The notes under the pieces are model-generated. The model was not told where the DNA came from, ran no database searches, and saw only the letters and a list, made by a program, of their open reading frames with translations. From Niabella pedocola (GTDB taxonomy: Bacteria; Bacteroidota; Bacteroidia; Chitinophagales; Chitinophagaceae): 64,000 bases of DNA. The stretch spans positions 819,051 through 883,050 of the forward strand of contig NZ_JAJNEC010000007.1 of NCBI RefSeq assembly GCF_021044425.1, in the 5' to 3' direction. Below, piece by piece: positions 8,901-17,945 of this stretch. Position 1 is the stretch's first letter; the number at the start of each line of letters is the position of its first letter. Both the position numbers and the translations under genes were made by a program.

Positions 8901-9730
8901 GCAGCTGCGGTCAGCTGTACTTTCTTTAAAACAAGGCGGCCATTTTTGTCCTTATACTCAATAATCTGTTTGCCCTGTTCATCTTCGGTTATGGTTTTGA
9001 ATAACGATCCGGTTGAATAAGGACCATTAGCGATATAACTGCTATTTATGGCGTTGCCACCAGCACCGTTGCCCGGGTTTGCATTTACAACGTCCCAAAT
9101 CATCACTCCTTCCGTAATCAAATTAACCCCGAAGTGGCTTTTACTACTCCGATGCGGAGCCGCATTAACAGGATCTGCACTTCCTGCCCAGCTTTTTCCA
9201 GGTGCAAACTGCTCCTGCACCCGGTTAAGTGGCGAAGCCTCAAAGTTTGTCTGGCTATAAAAATAATCCTCCCCCTGGGCACTGTATGTACCGCTCAGCG
9301 CCGACTGCTGCTCGGCAAAAGGGCTGATTTTAAAGGAGCCATTAGATGTGGGCGAGGCATAGGGCAGAAATTTGTAGGCTTCACGACCAAAGCCATCGAA
9401 TAATACCGGCGCTACCAGGTCCTTGGCATTGGCTGCATCCGTGGCCGCATTATTAATATCTGTTGTAATCAGGGATCCTTGTTTCTGCACCGTTTGCAAG
9501 GGCCGGCCCAGCCCGTCTACATACTGTGTAGCCTCTTTTACTTCTGTCAGTGGTTTTGCCGGCAAGGCATTCTCATCCGCTGTGGGAGCTGTGGTGGTCC
9601 AGCTCCTGATATAATTCAGCGGAGCACCGGCATCGTAGGTTGGAAGATTTACAGGACGCTGAGCAAACAGGTTTAAACTATACAGAATACCCAGGATCAA
9701 CAATACTGATAATTGGCAGAACTGGCGCAT
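5969..9730 (-). CDS. RHS/YD-repeat polymorphic toxin with C-terminal AHH-type nuclease
   Basis: A 1253-residue exported protein. A signal peptide (MRQFCQLSVLLILGILYSLN) leads into a DUF6443-like N-terminal domain (YVDGLGRPLQTVQKQGS), many YD repeats (YDALGRLVKTTKE, YDANGNLTQDKNK) and the RHS-associated core near residues 975-1010 (YDYGARYYDAQIGRWHVMDP). After the core come a hydrophobic helical pretoxin segment (VPGVGEIADLVNAGIYGLRG) and a tip from about residue 1155 with HH at 1158-1159 and FHGNHPAY at 1193-1200, the layout of AHH/HNH nucleases. It would form a shell delivering a nuclease to rival cells. The immunity gene follows after 1 nt. Confidence 0.88.
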   Translation of the reverse strand: MRQFCQLSVLLILGILYSLNLFAQRPVNLPTYDAGAPLNYIRSWTTTAPTADENALPAKPLTEVKEATQYVDGLGRPLQTVQKQGSLITTDINNAATDAANAKDLVAPVLFDGFGREAYKFLPYASPTSNGSFKISPFAEQQSALSGTYSAQGEDYFYSQTNFEASPLNRVQEQFAPGKSWAGSADPVNAAPHRSSKSHFGVNLITEGVMIWDVVNANPGNGAGGNAINSSYIANGPYSTGSLFKTITEDEQGKQIIEYKDKNGRLVLKKVQLTAAADNGSGSGHDGWMCTYYIYDAPGNLRCVIQPEGVNAMASSFSWVLTPSLLKEQCFRYEYDARNRMIIKQVPGAADVFMIYDIWDRLVMTQDGNLRSQYLWNYTQYDHQNRPVKTGLWNVGPSANDPQTHWNAAMALSGTTNYDGQYPAQTTLDNPAVTSILTETFYDNYDWLADPAKNPGVTGFDANYNNSWDAAYFAAVPTGSFPFAQANVKETQTKGMVTGTKVNKLETSEYLYTLTVYDNKARPMQVKSTNHKSGLDIETTLYSWGGQPLVMVNRQQSPGAAAASVTTITRNTYDALGRLVKTTKEINGTANGAGVNGTEKVIAINKYDALGQLTTKSLQPTDANGTAGLEQQSYEYNIRGWMLGMNRAYAQGSSGGHFGFELNYDQYPGLGGTTGARYFNGNVAGMTWRGQQGGAPIRRYEFSYDAANRLMKADFKEASGTAFVKTATDFTSQMGDGNPLNPNNGAYDLNGNIKAMSQWGLAGGSTVLIDQLAYTYQPGSNKLARVTDNAGDMRSHALGDFNDGTNVDDDYSYDANGNLTQDKNKNIQNITYNILNLPREITVAGKGTISYQYDAEGNKLSKTVNETGQPQKTTTYLGGMIFENDVLQHITTEEGRMRPNGSGGVIHDYFLRDHLGSTRMTLQENGTPLEETHYYAFGLTIRSISTQQATASLQNKNLYNGKELQQDLGLDQYDYGARYYDAQIGRWHVMDPLTEQMRRFTPYNYAFDNPIRFIDPDGMYSVTFNSGDPGFAQAFESLKLSLQLTSSDEENEEETKFQDRAFQDEPKELPEVTVKGKRKSWWSKAISNVLDVTQTALDIAGLVPGVGEIADLVNAGIYGLRGDYVNAGLSLAASIPLLGTVSTGGKMFRRAKAVFQKHHVIPNKTYKEYKELLDGVGWAQDAGRNLKKLPIPFHGNHPAYSRRVKRSIEQLIENGNLNKKSLMELQRELRQEIDDVLTGGHQRMNDYYKNLGY

Positions 9731-9790
9731 GATGATTTATTTTAAAATTGTATCTTAAAACAGTTTGTAGAATCTTTACCCCTGCTCCCG

Positions 9791-12700
9791 TTAGTATGTA
9801 GGAAAAGACCCTGCCATTACCTCGTAATGTTGCCCTGCTACCAAATTAATTTCATCCCCGTTTTGGAAATTTTGATAGACCGTACTGGGAGTCGAAACAA
9901 CGAAATCCAATCCACCGCTGTCGTACCGCTGATATGCACCAACGCGGATACTGATCTTGTAGGTGCCTGCCGGGATGTGGGCGGTATATGCCGAAGGAGG
10001 ATCCCAGATCTGGGATTTGCACTTGACTGTGGCCACCACCGCATCATTCTGAATAAAGTCCACATAATACGACGGGTCAATACCGTCGTTATCGTCATCT
10101 AAATAAACAACCGCTACATCTGCAGTGTTATTGGAAGGGGGTGCGTCGGGAACTATAGTGTTTGATGGGGTTTCGGCGTCCTGCTGGGCAAAAATATCCG
10201 CGGTTGACTGATCCTGTACGTACTTACCCCCCTCCACCGTTTTAGTATAAAAGTACCAGAATCCAGAACCCGCCACGTTGTGTGAATACATTACCGGAAC
10301 ATTCACAGAAAAGTTCCAGGTCGCCTGCATGGAGCTCCGGTTTAATACATTATACTTATACTGGTTTAATATATTACCATCATGATCTTTTTTACGCACC
10401 AACCGCCCGATCGGATCATATTCAAAATAGGTAATCTTTGCGTCAGGAGCCGTATGGCTGGTTACACCAACCATAGGTCTATAGGTATAGAGATCCGCCA
10501 TTATGCCGGGCTGATTCAGCCCGGATAACAGCGCTCTTAAACTGGCATCACTTGAAGGGTCAATGATCTGCACATTCGATTTATATGAGGAGGGGATAAA
10601 TGCATAACGTTGGCCTTTTAATACCGCCACCGGGTACAAGTGCTGGTATCCCCAGAGGTAAGAAACCGGCAGTCCGTCTTTGCCAATAAGCTCCAGCGCA
10701 TTTCCGTACTGATCATATTCCTGAAAACGGGTAACCGCCTGTAATGGCTGCCCGTTTACAGAACTGCTGATACTTGCCGGGGCAATTACCCCCAGGCCAA
10801 CGGGAAAATTATTATACTCTGTCTTACGTCGGCCGGTTTCCAATCCTCCTGCAGAAATATCCACCTCTATTTCCTCAACCGGCATAGTCACCATATTGCG
10901 CCCTATCATTGCATTATACACCGGTGTACCACTAAAGTTATATGCATATTTTATCTGCTTCTCAATGGTATGCATTTTACTGTCGGTGGTCTGTATTTTT
11001 GACGGGTTCAAAAATGGGAGATGGTCGTATATAAATGTGGTTACCGCCTTTGAGCTGTCCGTATCCGTGTAGGAAAGTTCTGAAACCTGGCTGGGCAATA
11101 GCCGGCCCACCGGTATACCATATTCCCCAAATATGAAATCAGTCAGGTTAAACGCCCAGCCGTTACCAAAAGACTCGGATGTGCTATATAATGCAAATGG
11201 ATTCCCTGTATATTCCCCGGGACTAACAGAATACAATGTATGCAAAAAAGAATAATTTACCCGAACCTGTTGTGGCAATGTATACCGGGTATAGCTGAAT
11301 TCTTTCTTATGAACGAGCTTATACTGCTCACCCAATTCATACGATTTTGCCGCTGGATTAAATTTATACTGTTTTATCGATTTTTGTGCCCCAATCATCC
11401 AATCCGCCCTTAACCGATTGAAATTTGTACCAGGTATGCGGCTCTCTGCGCCTTCCAAATATTCTCGCACTTCAACACCATCATAAAACTCACGGGGTGG
11501 ATAATACTCATACACCGTTTTACCGGTCTTTTTACCCAGGTCCTGCTTATATTCCGTTACCTTTTCATAATAAACTGGCCTGCCTCTACCATATGTATAA
11601 TCCAGAACTGAAGCGGGCTGATAGGTGGTTTTCTGTTCAACATGTTGAATATCTAAACCGGTTTTGCTGCTTTGTGGAGTTCCATTACTTTGTAAATAAG
11701 CAACATCCTGTACAAAGCCGGCAGCCTCATAGCGAAAAGCCCCGTTCACATTAGCGAGTGAAGGTTTGTTAATTGCTACACCCACGCCTTCTTCAAACCT
11801 TCCATAACGGTAGTATTTTTGCTCCAGATGCTTTCCGTTTTCATCATAGGCATTGATACTCCGGATACGCAGGCCACCTGCAAACTGGGGTAAGGTTTCA
11901 GTTACAGTGCTACCTGCATTCCAGCTAAATACCTCATTATACTGATTGGGCTCAAAGCCAAAATCTGTAAACCCGCCGGTGGGATAAACGATACGCCTCA
12001 ACACCCCGGTTTTCATCATAGCCTCGCTAGGAAGTTCGGCCCCATTATTTCCCGAAACTGTTACCGGAATATTGGTCGCAAAATTTGTACAAGAAGCGTT
12101 ACCATCCCGAAAGAACTTTTCTTCGTTCACCTTAATAGTTGGGAGCGTCCAAATATTGCCTCCTGTATTATTGGCATATGCAATTTCCACCGTTGAGCCA
12201 TTACGATACCCCCAGGCATCCTGTCCTTTTAAATGATTGCCAAAGCAGAACTTCGACTCATAATCAAAAGCGTAGCGTTCATATGTATTTACTGTATTTT
12301 TGATATGCAAAGAATCCAGGTATGCAGTACCCTGAAAATTTAAACCATTATATAACTTTGATTCTGTAACATATACCGGGGCCGTATAGGACTGATACAG
12401 CTGTATCGTTTTAATCTCCTCATTGGAGGGGCCCAACACCTGGATGCTGGTTAACCGGTCTGCACCATTAAATTTGATCTTCCCTCCCCTGAAATTAATT
12501 TCATCAACAGAAATTCCATATACATATTGCCAACCACGATTGGCCGTCTCCGTTTTTTCATATACTGCATCCACTACGTTATCGCTGGCATCCAGGTAAA
12601 GGGCATGAAAATAGGACTTAGGTCCGTTACCAAAAACAGCCATGTACTTAGGTGTAGCTACATCTCCAAGTCCTACCTGTATAGCATCAAAGTTTGTTGT

Positions 12701-13594
12701 CTGATCCATAGGATATTCATTCGCTTTTGCAAAAGGTGCCGGGCAGGGTTTTTGGCTATCGTAGTACTCCACATAATCAATATAGTTCCTATATATCGCC
12801 ATCACCTTGGCGGTATAAGTGAATGTAAACTCTGTAACGCCTTGCGCACTCTCTATTTTTTTGCACTTCCAGGAGGAGCGCTCACTACCACTTTCATTCT
12901 CCGTAAATTCAAGGCCCATAGATGCAAACTGACTCACATCCGGGCTCGCGCCAGGCTCTCCAAAGTAATACTTTGTACCGTCTGAATCTGTGATAATAAA
13001 TTGCCCGTTATTAAATTGGATCCATATATTATCATAGGGAACCGGCACAATGCTATACCCCGTACCAGCGTCATTCTTTTGAAAATAAAACGACCCGGAT
13101 TTATTCAATAATTTATAGTTAAACTTATCCGGCATTGCATCCCTCTCTCCCGTAGCCAGAAAATAATTCTCCAAATAGCTATCGGGATAAGCACAACCTG
13201 GACAAGTAAAAGGATTGGCATAATATGTTTTCACAAGCGAATTATTCATGTAGCCTCCGGGCGCAAAATCGCTTTTCCCGTTTACCGTGCGTGTTATTTG
13301 TAAATCGCTGCTTAACGACCAACCCAGGCCGGCCCGGGTTGCCTGTTCGTTAATCCGAAAACCGCCGGCATGGTATACCAAATCTACCGGCAGTTTTAGG
13401 TCTCCTACATTTATATCATAAACCGGAATACGGATATCCGGCAAGCCGCTATTATAATTTACAGGGTAATTCACATCCTTTGCCAGTGCTGCAGCTTCCG
13501 GCGTAACCGCTGTAAAATTATTTTGCTGCCCCCCTGCAATAAAATAGTTAACAATCAAAAAAATCTGTAGGAACAATACAATTTTGGCTCTCAT
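9791..13594 (-). CDS. YD-repeat/SpvB-like large secreted protein (partner of the RHS toxin)
   Basis: A 1268-residue exported protein. The ATG at 13594 is preferred to 13663 because it starts a clean signal peptide (MRAKIVLFLQIFLIVNYFIA). The N-terminal region (VNYPVNYNSGLPDIRIPVYD, GDLKLPVDLVYHAGGFRI, AGLGWSLSSDLQITR) is the SpvB/TcdB-like start common in Bacteroidota YD proteins. YD-like repeats occur later (YEYDPIGRLVRKKDHDGNIL). There is no RHS core and no toxin tip; the C-terminal 150 residues look like a secreted beta domain. It lies 60 nt upstream of the RHS toxin gene on the same strand and probably acts with it in export or shell assembly. Confidence 0.8.
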   Translation of the reverse strand: MRAKIVLFLQIFLIVNYFIAGGQQNNFTAVTPEAAALAKDVNYPVNYNSGLPDIRIPVYDINVGDLKLPVDLVYHAGGFRINEQATRAGLGWSLSSDLQITRTVNGKSDFAPGGYMNNSLVKTYYANPFTCPGCAYPDSYLENYFLATGERDAMPDKFNYKLLNKSGSFYFQKNDAGTGYSIVPVPYDNIWIQFNNGQFIITDSDGTKYYFGEPGASPDVSQFASMGLEFTENESGSERSSWKCKKIESAQGVTEFTFTYTAKVMAIYRNYIDYVEYYDSQKPCPAPFAKANEYPMDQTTNFDAIQVGLGDVATPKYMAVFGNGPKSYFHALYLDASDNVVDAVYEKTETANRGWQYVYGISVDEINFRGGKIKFNGADRLTSIQVLGPSNEEIKTIQLYQSYTAPVYVTESKLYNGLNFQGTAYLDSLHIKNTVNTYERYAFDYESKFCFGNHLKGQDAWGYRNGSTVEIAYANNTGGNIWTLPTIKVNEEKFFRDGNASCTNFATNIPVTVSGNNGAELPSEAMMKTGVLRRIVYPTGGFTDFGFEPNQYNEVFSWNAGSTVTETLPQFAGGLRIRSINAYDENGKHLEQKYYRYGRFEEGVGVAINKPSLANVNGAFRYEAAGFVQDVAYLQSNGTPQSSKTGLDIQHVEQKTTYQPASVLDYTYGRGRPVYYEKVTEYKQDLGKKTGKTVYEYYPPREFYDGVEVREYLEGAESRIPGTNFNRLRADWMIGAQKSIKQYKFNPAAKSYELGEQYKLVHKKEFSYTRYTLPQQVRVNYSFLHTLYSVSPGEYTGNPFALYSTSESFGNGWAFNLTDFIFGEYGIPVGRLLPSQVSELSYTDTDSSKAVTTFIYDHLPFLNPSKIQTTDSKMHTIEKQIKYAYNFSGTPVYNAMIGRNMVTMPVEEIEVDISAGGLETGRRKTEYNNFPVGLGVIAPASISSSVNGQPLQAVTRFQEYDQYGNALELIGKDGLPVSYLWGYQHLYPVAVLKGQRYAFIPSSYKSNVQIIDPSSDASLRALLSGLNQPGIMADLYTYRPMVGVTSHTAPDAKITYFEYDPIGRLVRKKDHDGNILNQYKYNVLNRSSMQATWNFSVNVPVMYSHNVAGSGFWYFYTKTVEGGKYVQDQSTADIFAQQDAETPSNTIVPDAPPSNNTADVAVVYLDDDNDGIDPSYYVDFIQNDAVVATVKCKSQIWDPPSAYTAHIPAGTYKISIRVGAYQRYDSGGLDFVVSTPSTVYQNFQNGDEINLVAGQHYEVMAGSFPTY

Positions 13595-14036
13595 GGCTTT
13601 TTTTTTGTGGTTGTTATTTCCAATAAACAGTAACTCTTTTTTACTCCCCATTTGCAAATCCAATATTCGTCAATCGAAATTGCCGCGCCGGCATGTACCA
13701 GCCCAGGCAACTGAAGCGTTGGCAGCACTCTGTTAACAATAGTCCTATTTTCTGTAAATACTTCTTTGAAACAATTGGGCCTTCAAAAGATTGTTTGGTC
13801 AGGGCCATCTATCTATTGTGATGTTAAAATTAAAAACAAGCAACAAACCAAACAATCCGTATTAATGCGTAATTTTCAGCCTGTCTTCTTCCTGGCTATA
13901 AAAGAACCGCATGAACACAGATGCCAGAAGCATAGTCTTTTTTAAAACAATATCCCATTAGCAATGGCGCCTGCTGTTAAAGCATCCTGTGCGCAGAAGA
14001 GGCGTTTATAACCATAAAAGAGGGATGGATATCAGG
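13595..14036. other. Leader region of the RHS operon
   Basis: No gene seen. It holds the presumed promoter of the minus-strand RHS operon, but no TAnnTTTG box at a convincing distance was found. The frame can be read up to 13663 without a stop, with no sign that this part is coding. Confidence 0.45.
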
Positions 14037-14291
14037 CAAGTGCAGATACACCGTCATGCTGCAAAAACTTATTCAGGCGAATAAGAAAATAAACCGTGCG
14101 TCCGGCAATACGCCGCCCCCCGGGGGCAGACGACAGCTATGGTAAGCTATCAAGCGGTACCGGCATCCGTAAAGGCACTATTTCTGACACCATTACTGCT
14201 AAACAGATATCAAGGGCTTTACCCTACACCGCCTGCTGGGTGCATCGGGCTACAGGCTGGCTCAATTCGGCTCTGTATTTGATGCCGTAAC
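14037..14291 (+). pseudogene. Frameshifted copy of the small HTH gene (direct repeat copy 2)
   Basis: This is collinear with 2745-2999. An added G in the CCCCCCGGGGG run (about 14115) and a missing A in the AAACAGATATC stretch (about 14203) break the frame relative to the intact gene at 2719-3048. Similarity stops exactly at GATGCCGTAAC on both sides, so the last 16 codons of the gene are missing here. It is the upstream-side flank of the RHS operon. Confidence 0.85.
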
Positions 14292-14474
14292 TGCTATCTT
14301 GGCTTTTTACTGTATAAGGTTGACTCCGGAAATGTGACCATAAGTATATTTAGTAACAAGGAAGATGCGGAAGATGCTATTGACTTAATCCGGTATGCGA
14401 TCCGGGGAGAGAATGGCAATGGCATTTTTACGCCCCAGTTATTTATTATTTTATCGCCACGCCATAAACAATAA
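14284..14474 (+). other. Open fragment joined to the HTH relic
   Basis: One frame stays open from the end of the HTH relic to 14474 and reads YKVDSGNVTISIFSNKEDAE and DAIDLIRYAIRGENGNG, which looks like real protein sequence rather than noise. It has no start codon of its own and overlaps the end of the minus-strand gene at 14446. Family unknown; probably the end of a lost gene. Confidence 0.3.
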
Positions 14475-14694
14475 TCATTATGAGTATGGCCAGTAAATTA
14501 AACAGATGAATCAAATTACATAGTAGTTTCATTCGCTTATATTCTTTTAAAACTGGTTTAGTATAAAACCAGAAAAGCTGCGGAGATGAAGCTATGCCGG
14601 CATTTACAATTGCGTTATTATTTCTATTTCCAATATAAGTATGAAGAAGAATCTTGATAACAAACCCAAAAACAAAAAGTATCTGAATAATCAT
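14446..14694 (-). CDS. Small two-helix membrane protein, paralogue of 22016-22282
   Basis: An 82-residue protein with two likely membrane helices, ILFVFGFVIKILLHTYIG near the start and LCNLIHLFNLLAILIMIIVY near the end, joined by a polar loop. The loop shares YIGNRNNN and the F-W-F-Y pattern with the 88-residue protein at 22016-22282, so the two are paralogues. Small membrane proteins of this kind in toxin loci are often immunity factors against membrane-acting tips, but no toxin is next to it, so the role is inference. Confidence 0.55.
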   Translation of the reverse strand: MIIQILFVFGFVIKILLHTYIGNRNNNAIVNAGIASSPQLFWFYTKPVLKEYKRMKLLCNLIHLFNLLAILIMIIVYGVAIK

Positions 14695-15094
14695 GAAAAA
14701 TATGTATTAAAAAATGCAATGCCAATAATTTACTCTTCATTATTTGGGTATACGCTGTTTTAATTAATGATACTGACGCCTCGGAAAGAGACAAATGCTT
14801 CCGCACCAAATTTTATTCCATTAGTATAGCTCTATGGATTTATTTGCCAATAAGATCAGTGATAAGGTCTATCCATTTGATTCAAAGGCTATAGGCAGCC
14901 CAAATGTATAGAAAACACACTCCATCTGGTCCTTTATTGTACCCTATACAACATTTTTATTTACCGCTTTTATAAAGCTAACTCCTTAACTGTAGAAGTT
15001 AAGACTTGATCTGACAAGCTGGCCGTTTCCAACAACATATTTCCATTGTTCATCATTATTTAATTTCAAAGAATAGGAGCACAATGATGTTACT
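14695..15094. other. Intergenic stretch made of decayed immunity-gene fragments
   Basis: No intact gene. It contains the bulk of the segmental repeat and, on the minus strand, the sequence NNDEQWKYVVGNGQLVRS, a fragment also present in the other copy near 21776-21845. These look like leftovers of tip or immunity modules. Confidence 0.5.
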
Positions 15095-15285
15095 TCAGAT
15101 TTCTTCATCTAAGAAGCACTCCATATCCGCCCTAAATTGTTCCTTATCGAAATCATCAACTTTCTTTGGTAAAGCATCTAAATACAATAAAGATTTTAGG
15201 ATTTCTGAAGCCAAAATTCGCTTGCTATCTCCAGTCACCGAACTTATAAATTTGCTATATAATTCGCCTTCAATTTTTATGCTGT
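14826..15285. repeat. Segmental repeat, longer copy (matches 21612-21917)
   Basis: The part 14826-15075 matches 21612-21845 almost base for base in long blocks (for example TAGCTCTATGGATTTATTTG and TTTATTTACCGCTTTTATAA). The match resumes inside the gene at 15095-15637 (about 15200-15285) with 21835-21917, so the other copy lacks about 125 bp. The minus-strand frame over 14830-15000 is broken by an extra T and a stop, so the gene fragment it carries is dead here. Confidence 0.8.
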
Positions 15286-15571
15286 AGTTAAAATATTTAT
15301 TTATTTCATATTTTTCCCCTGTAAGTTTATTTGTCAATAATTTATGCTCTATATACTTAGGTTTAAAATCTGTATATAAATGTTCGTATCCTTTCGGCAT
15401 ATTTATAACATAAAGAATAATCTCATATTCAAGAATACTATTTCCGTAATCTTGTTTTTCTAAACTGGCATTTATATTATCCCATAACTCGCTGACCATC
15501 TTTTCTGTATGCTTACGAGCAGTGTAGGAAATAGAAATATCAAAAAGTCTTAAACTAATATTAAACATCAT
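15095..15571 (-). CDS. Immunity-like protein of unknown family
   Basis: About 158 residues from the ATG at 15571 (the frame is open to 15637 but the extension looks non-coding). It is predicted soluble and acidic, with no signal peptide. It begins MMFNISLRLFDISISYTARK and ends in a charged helix (FDKEQFRADMECFLDEEI). I do not recognise the family. AT-rich codon use, size and position among other immunity genes point to an orphan immunity protein. A piece of the same gene (around ASEILKS to EGELYSK) is duplicated at 21835-21917. Confidence 0.55.
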   Translation of the reverse strand: MMFNISLRLFDISISYTARKHTEKMVSELWDNINASLEKQDYGNSILEYEIILYVINMPKGYEHLYTDFKPKYIEHKLLTNKLTGEKYEINKYFNYSIKIEGELYSKFISSVTGDSKRILASEILKSLLYLDALPKKVDDFDKEQFRADMECFLDEEI

Positions 15572-15804
15572 ATTCTCTGAAAATTTTATTGGCGGGTGAG
15601 AGATGTCCTTTTTGTATAAAATAGCTATCGATCGCAACCTTTTGTGCGATTAGTCGCATCAATAGCGTCCGCAGCCCGGTAAAAAGCATTATTGCCTCAA
15701 AGGGCGCAAAAGGCTCCAGCAACATAACTGCAAGCCTATTAAAACGCCACATACTCAACCTGATAATTCGGCCAGCAAAGAACGCGAAGACTGGTATTAA
15801 ATTT

Positions 15805-16227
15805 TTACTTTTCTGATAGTCGTTCAATAAGCATCTCAATATTACGCCTCCATACAGGATACGCGCCTTCATTTTCAGCCCAAAGCTCATTTAATTCTGA
15901 ATCATTGGCAAGCACTTTTTTTAATGCCTTTATAACAGTGGTGCGCAGTTCAGAAAAGTCGATATCCGGATGACGATCAGGAAACGTATCAATATCAATA
16001 GATCCAGGATGTTCCGGCGCCGAATATTGAGTCCCGTTCCGCTGCCGGTCAATATAAGCCCCTATTACAATAACAGCAGCTCCCTGATCAGCATCTAAAA
16101 AATCCATGTCCATTGTCTCCGCTAGTGTCTCTTCAAACAGCTCTTTCGGATCATCAGCCTCCTCTATATCACCCATAAAGTCAAGTGCCGTATCATTTTC
16201 AAAATATCCGGTTCCCCATGTTCCCAT
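15805..16227 (-). CDS. DUF4259 domain protein
   Basis: A 140-residue cytoplasmic protein that begins MGTWGTGYFENDTALDFMGD, the hallmark start of DUF4259 proteins, followed by an acidic helical body and a VWRRNIEMLIERL end. DUF4259 proteins have no firmly known function and recur in toxin-immunity arrays, so an orphan immunity role is plausible here. It is AT richer than the flanking chromosome but complete in length. Confidence 0.8.
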   Translation of the reverse strand: MGTWGTGYFENDTALDFMGDIEEADDPKELFEETLAETMDMDFLDADQGAAVIVIGAYIDRQRNGTQYSAPEHPGSIDIDTFPDRHPDIDFSELRTTVIKALKKVLANDSELNELWAENEGAYPVWRRNIEMLIERLSEK

Positions 16228-16288
16228 AAATTACTTATTTTTTTATTTAATAACTCTTACCAAATAGCTCAGATTTATTTTACAGTGC

Positions 16289-16894
16289 TCATTTCTTTGC
16301 TCTTCCTCTGTATTGTTGAGGAATTATATTATAAGGAGGAATTGTAAATGACCGGCTATACTCTACCGCACTGAAAAAATCTAGTTCGGGCATTAAAGTT
16401 TTTATATCTCTGCCTTCCAATTTTAAAAACTCCATCGTCATTCTGAACGAAACAGTTTCAATATTCAAGACTCTGCTGCTTTCTAAATGACTTATTTTAT
16501 GAAATTCAGAAAAATGCATTTTCGTTGGGTCTCCCAAGTCCTCATAGTAGGCCCACCGTTCCGGAGGGTCAATTATAGGCGGCCACCCGGTTTTCACATG
16601 TGGCAGGAATTTTTCATCTTCGGCAACGGGCTCGTTCCCAATATTCCTCCAACCAATCTTATAGATTCCATTTGACCCTGAGATGCCGATAGGAGCAATC
16701 AAAAGATCTCTTTTTATATCGCCTATTGAATCAATTGGAATCAAAGATTTAAACAAAAAAATCCTCAACACAGGCGGCATATCATTAGTTTCCCAGACTA
16801 CTCTTGGATCTAAATACTTTGCATATCCATATCCTAAGTCCAGTAACAATGGTATTTCTACTACATCTCCACTTTTTGGCCGTTTCATATACAT
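16289..16894 (-). CDS. Imm26-like immunity protein
   Basis: A 201-residue soluble protein. The opening (KRPKSGDVVEIPLLLDLGYG then YAKYLDPRVVW) follows the Imm26 pattern of a short beta domain that begins with G-D-x-x-x-I-P and a glycine-rich turn. The rest (WAYYEDLGDPTKMHFSEFHK) is not familiar. The ATG at 16888 is an equally good start. It lies 61 nt upstream of the DUF4259 gene, so the two may be co-transcribed. No toxin neighbours it; it is likely an orphan immunity gene. Confidence 0.6.
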   Translation of the reverse strand: MYMKRPKSGDVVEIPLLLDLGYGYAKYLDPRVVWETNDMPPVLRIFLFKSLIPIDSIGDIKRDLLIAPIGISGSNGIYKIGWRNIGNEPVAEDEKFLPHVKTGWPPIIDPPERWAYYEDLGDPTKMHFSEFHKISHLESSRVLNIETVSFRMTMEFLKLEGRDIKTLMPELDFFSAVEYSRSFTIPPYNIIPQQYRGRAKK

Positions 16895-17197
16895 GTAAAA
16901 TTAAGGAGTAAAAAGATAACTAAATTAATCCAACTACCATACAGCAGCATCCTCCTTGCAAAATTGGTCATAATGCAACTGTTGCCTAAATCTAAAGCCG
17001 GACACATTTCTTATCTATTTTGAAAAACACCTCTAAACAGGAGATGGCAAACACGCTCTCCCAAAAGATAACCACGGCAGCTTGCTAGGCAATTTCAACT
17101 ATCTCTACAATTCACCTTCATAATTTACACGCCAACAATCGCGCTCCTGTCTGGACAGAAGTACTATTAAATTATCCGAGAAGTAGACAGCGCCGTA
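16895..17197. other. Intergenic stretch, nothing recognised
   Basis: No open frame of note on the minus strand, where a toxin tip would be expected. No repeat shared with the rest of the array was noticed. Confidence 0.45.
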
Positions 17198-17704
17198 TTA
17201 CAATCCCTCCGCTAGCTTAACCTCTTTTTTTTTAATTATTGCGCCGTACTCTTCCGCTTTAAAATAATTCGGCCAAATTGTATTGTCATCAAAAACTGCG
17301 TTCTCAAAAATAGCCCGTTCAACTCCAATACAATTTAGATTTGCTCCTTGAAGGTTTGCATTCTTAAAATTTGCGTCGCCAATATCTGCCCCCTCAAAAG
17401 TTGCATTCTGAAGATTTGCATTTTCAAACCGTGTAGAATAAGCTATACATTTTTTCAAATTTGCATTCGACAAATCAGTCTCCCTCAAGTCTGCAACAAT
17501 TAGGTTCGCAGCGCATAGATTGCAATCTTTCATCTTCGCTCTAAATAGGAAAGCGCTCCTTAGATTGGCATTTTCAAAGCTAGAGTTTGAAAGATCAATA
17601 CCCTCGAGTTGTGCACGATGCAGATTTAAATTATCAAGTGATATCCCCGTTAAACTATCATAAGGTACTTCAATGATGCGATCGTCATGACAAAAAATTT
17701 CCAT
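17198..17704 (-). CDS. Pentapeptide-repeat protein
   Basis: A 168-residue right-handed beta-helix protein. Residues about 25-150 are tandem A(D/N)Lxx-type pentapeptides (FENANLRSAFLFRAKMKDCN, LRETDLSNANLKKC, FEGADIGDANFKNANLQGAN). Such helices can mimic DNA or shield nucleic-acid enzymes, and in polymorphic toxin loci they appear as immunity proteins. The start overlaps the end of a ParB-like toxin fragment by 20 nt, suggesting that this was the matching immunity gene. The short non-repeat head (MEIFCHDDRIIEVPYDSLTG) is unremarkable. Confidence 0.8.
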   Translation of the reverse strand: MEIFCHDDRIIEVPYDSLTGISLDNLNLHRAQLEGIDLSNSSFENANLRSAFLFRAKMKDCNLCAANLIVADLRETDLSNANLKKCIAYSTRFENANLQNATFEGADIGDANFKNANLQGANLNCIGVERAIFENAVFDDNTIWPNYFKAEEYGAIIKKKEVKLAEGL

Positions 17705-17945
17705 ATACTCTATTGTTAGTTAATGAATGTTCACCCCAATCTATCATACTTACTTTTGTTTTCTGGATTGGAACTACTTCTGCTAATTGACTCCGCGATA
17801 TTATCCCTGGAACTACCGCTGGCTCTACACCAAAAAGGCTGCCTGCAATGTATCTATGATTCCAGTCTATAATAACTTCATCCGCCACTTTAATTGGAGG
17901 CGATACCGAGCCACTTTCCAACATTCTCACATATCTTTCAATCAT
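17685..17945 (-). pseudogene. Orphan ParB-like toxin tip fragment
   Basis: The frame encodes about 86 residues and has no native start: in-frame codons reach a stop 24 nt upstream. The core (ESGSVSPPIKVADEVIIDWN followed by HRYIAGSLFGVEPAVVPG) matches the ParB/sulfiredoxin-like nuclease pattern of polymorphic toxin tips, with the P-P-I-x-V, I-I-D-x-N-H-R-Y and A-x-x-x-G positions. It lacks carrier and export sequence and is best read as a displaced tip cut off from its RHS gene. The 20-nt overlap with the pentapeptide gene keeps the toxin-immunity order. Confidence 0.65.

Noticed and set aside
15561..15890. 109-codon minus-strand frame
   Set aside because: It overlaps the end of the DUF4259 gene in another frame and has no motif.
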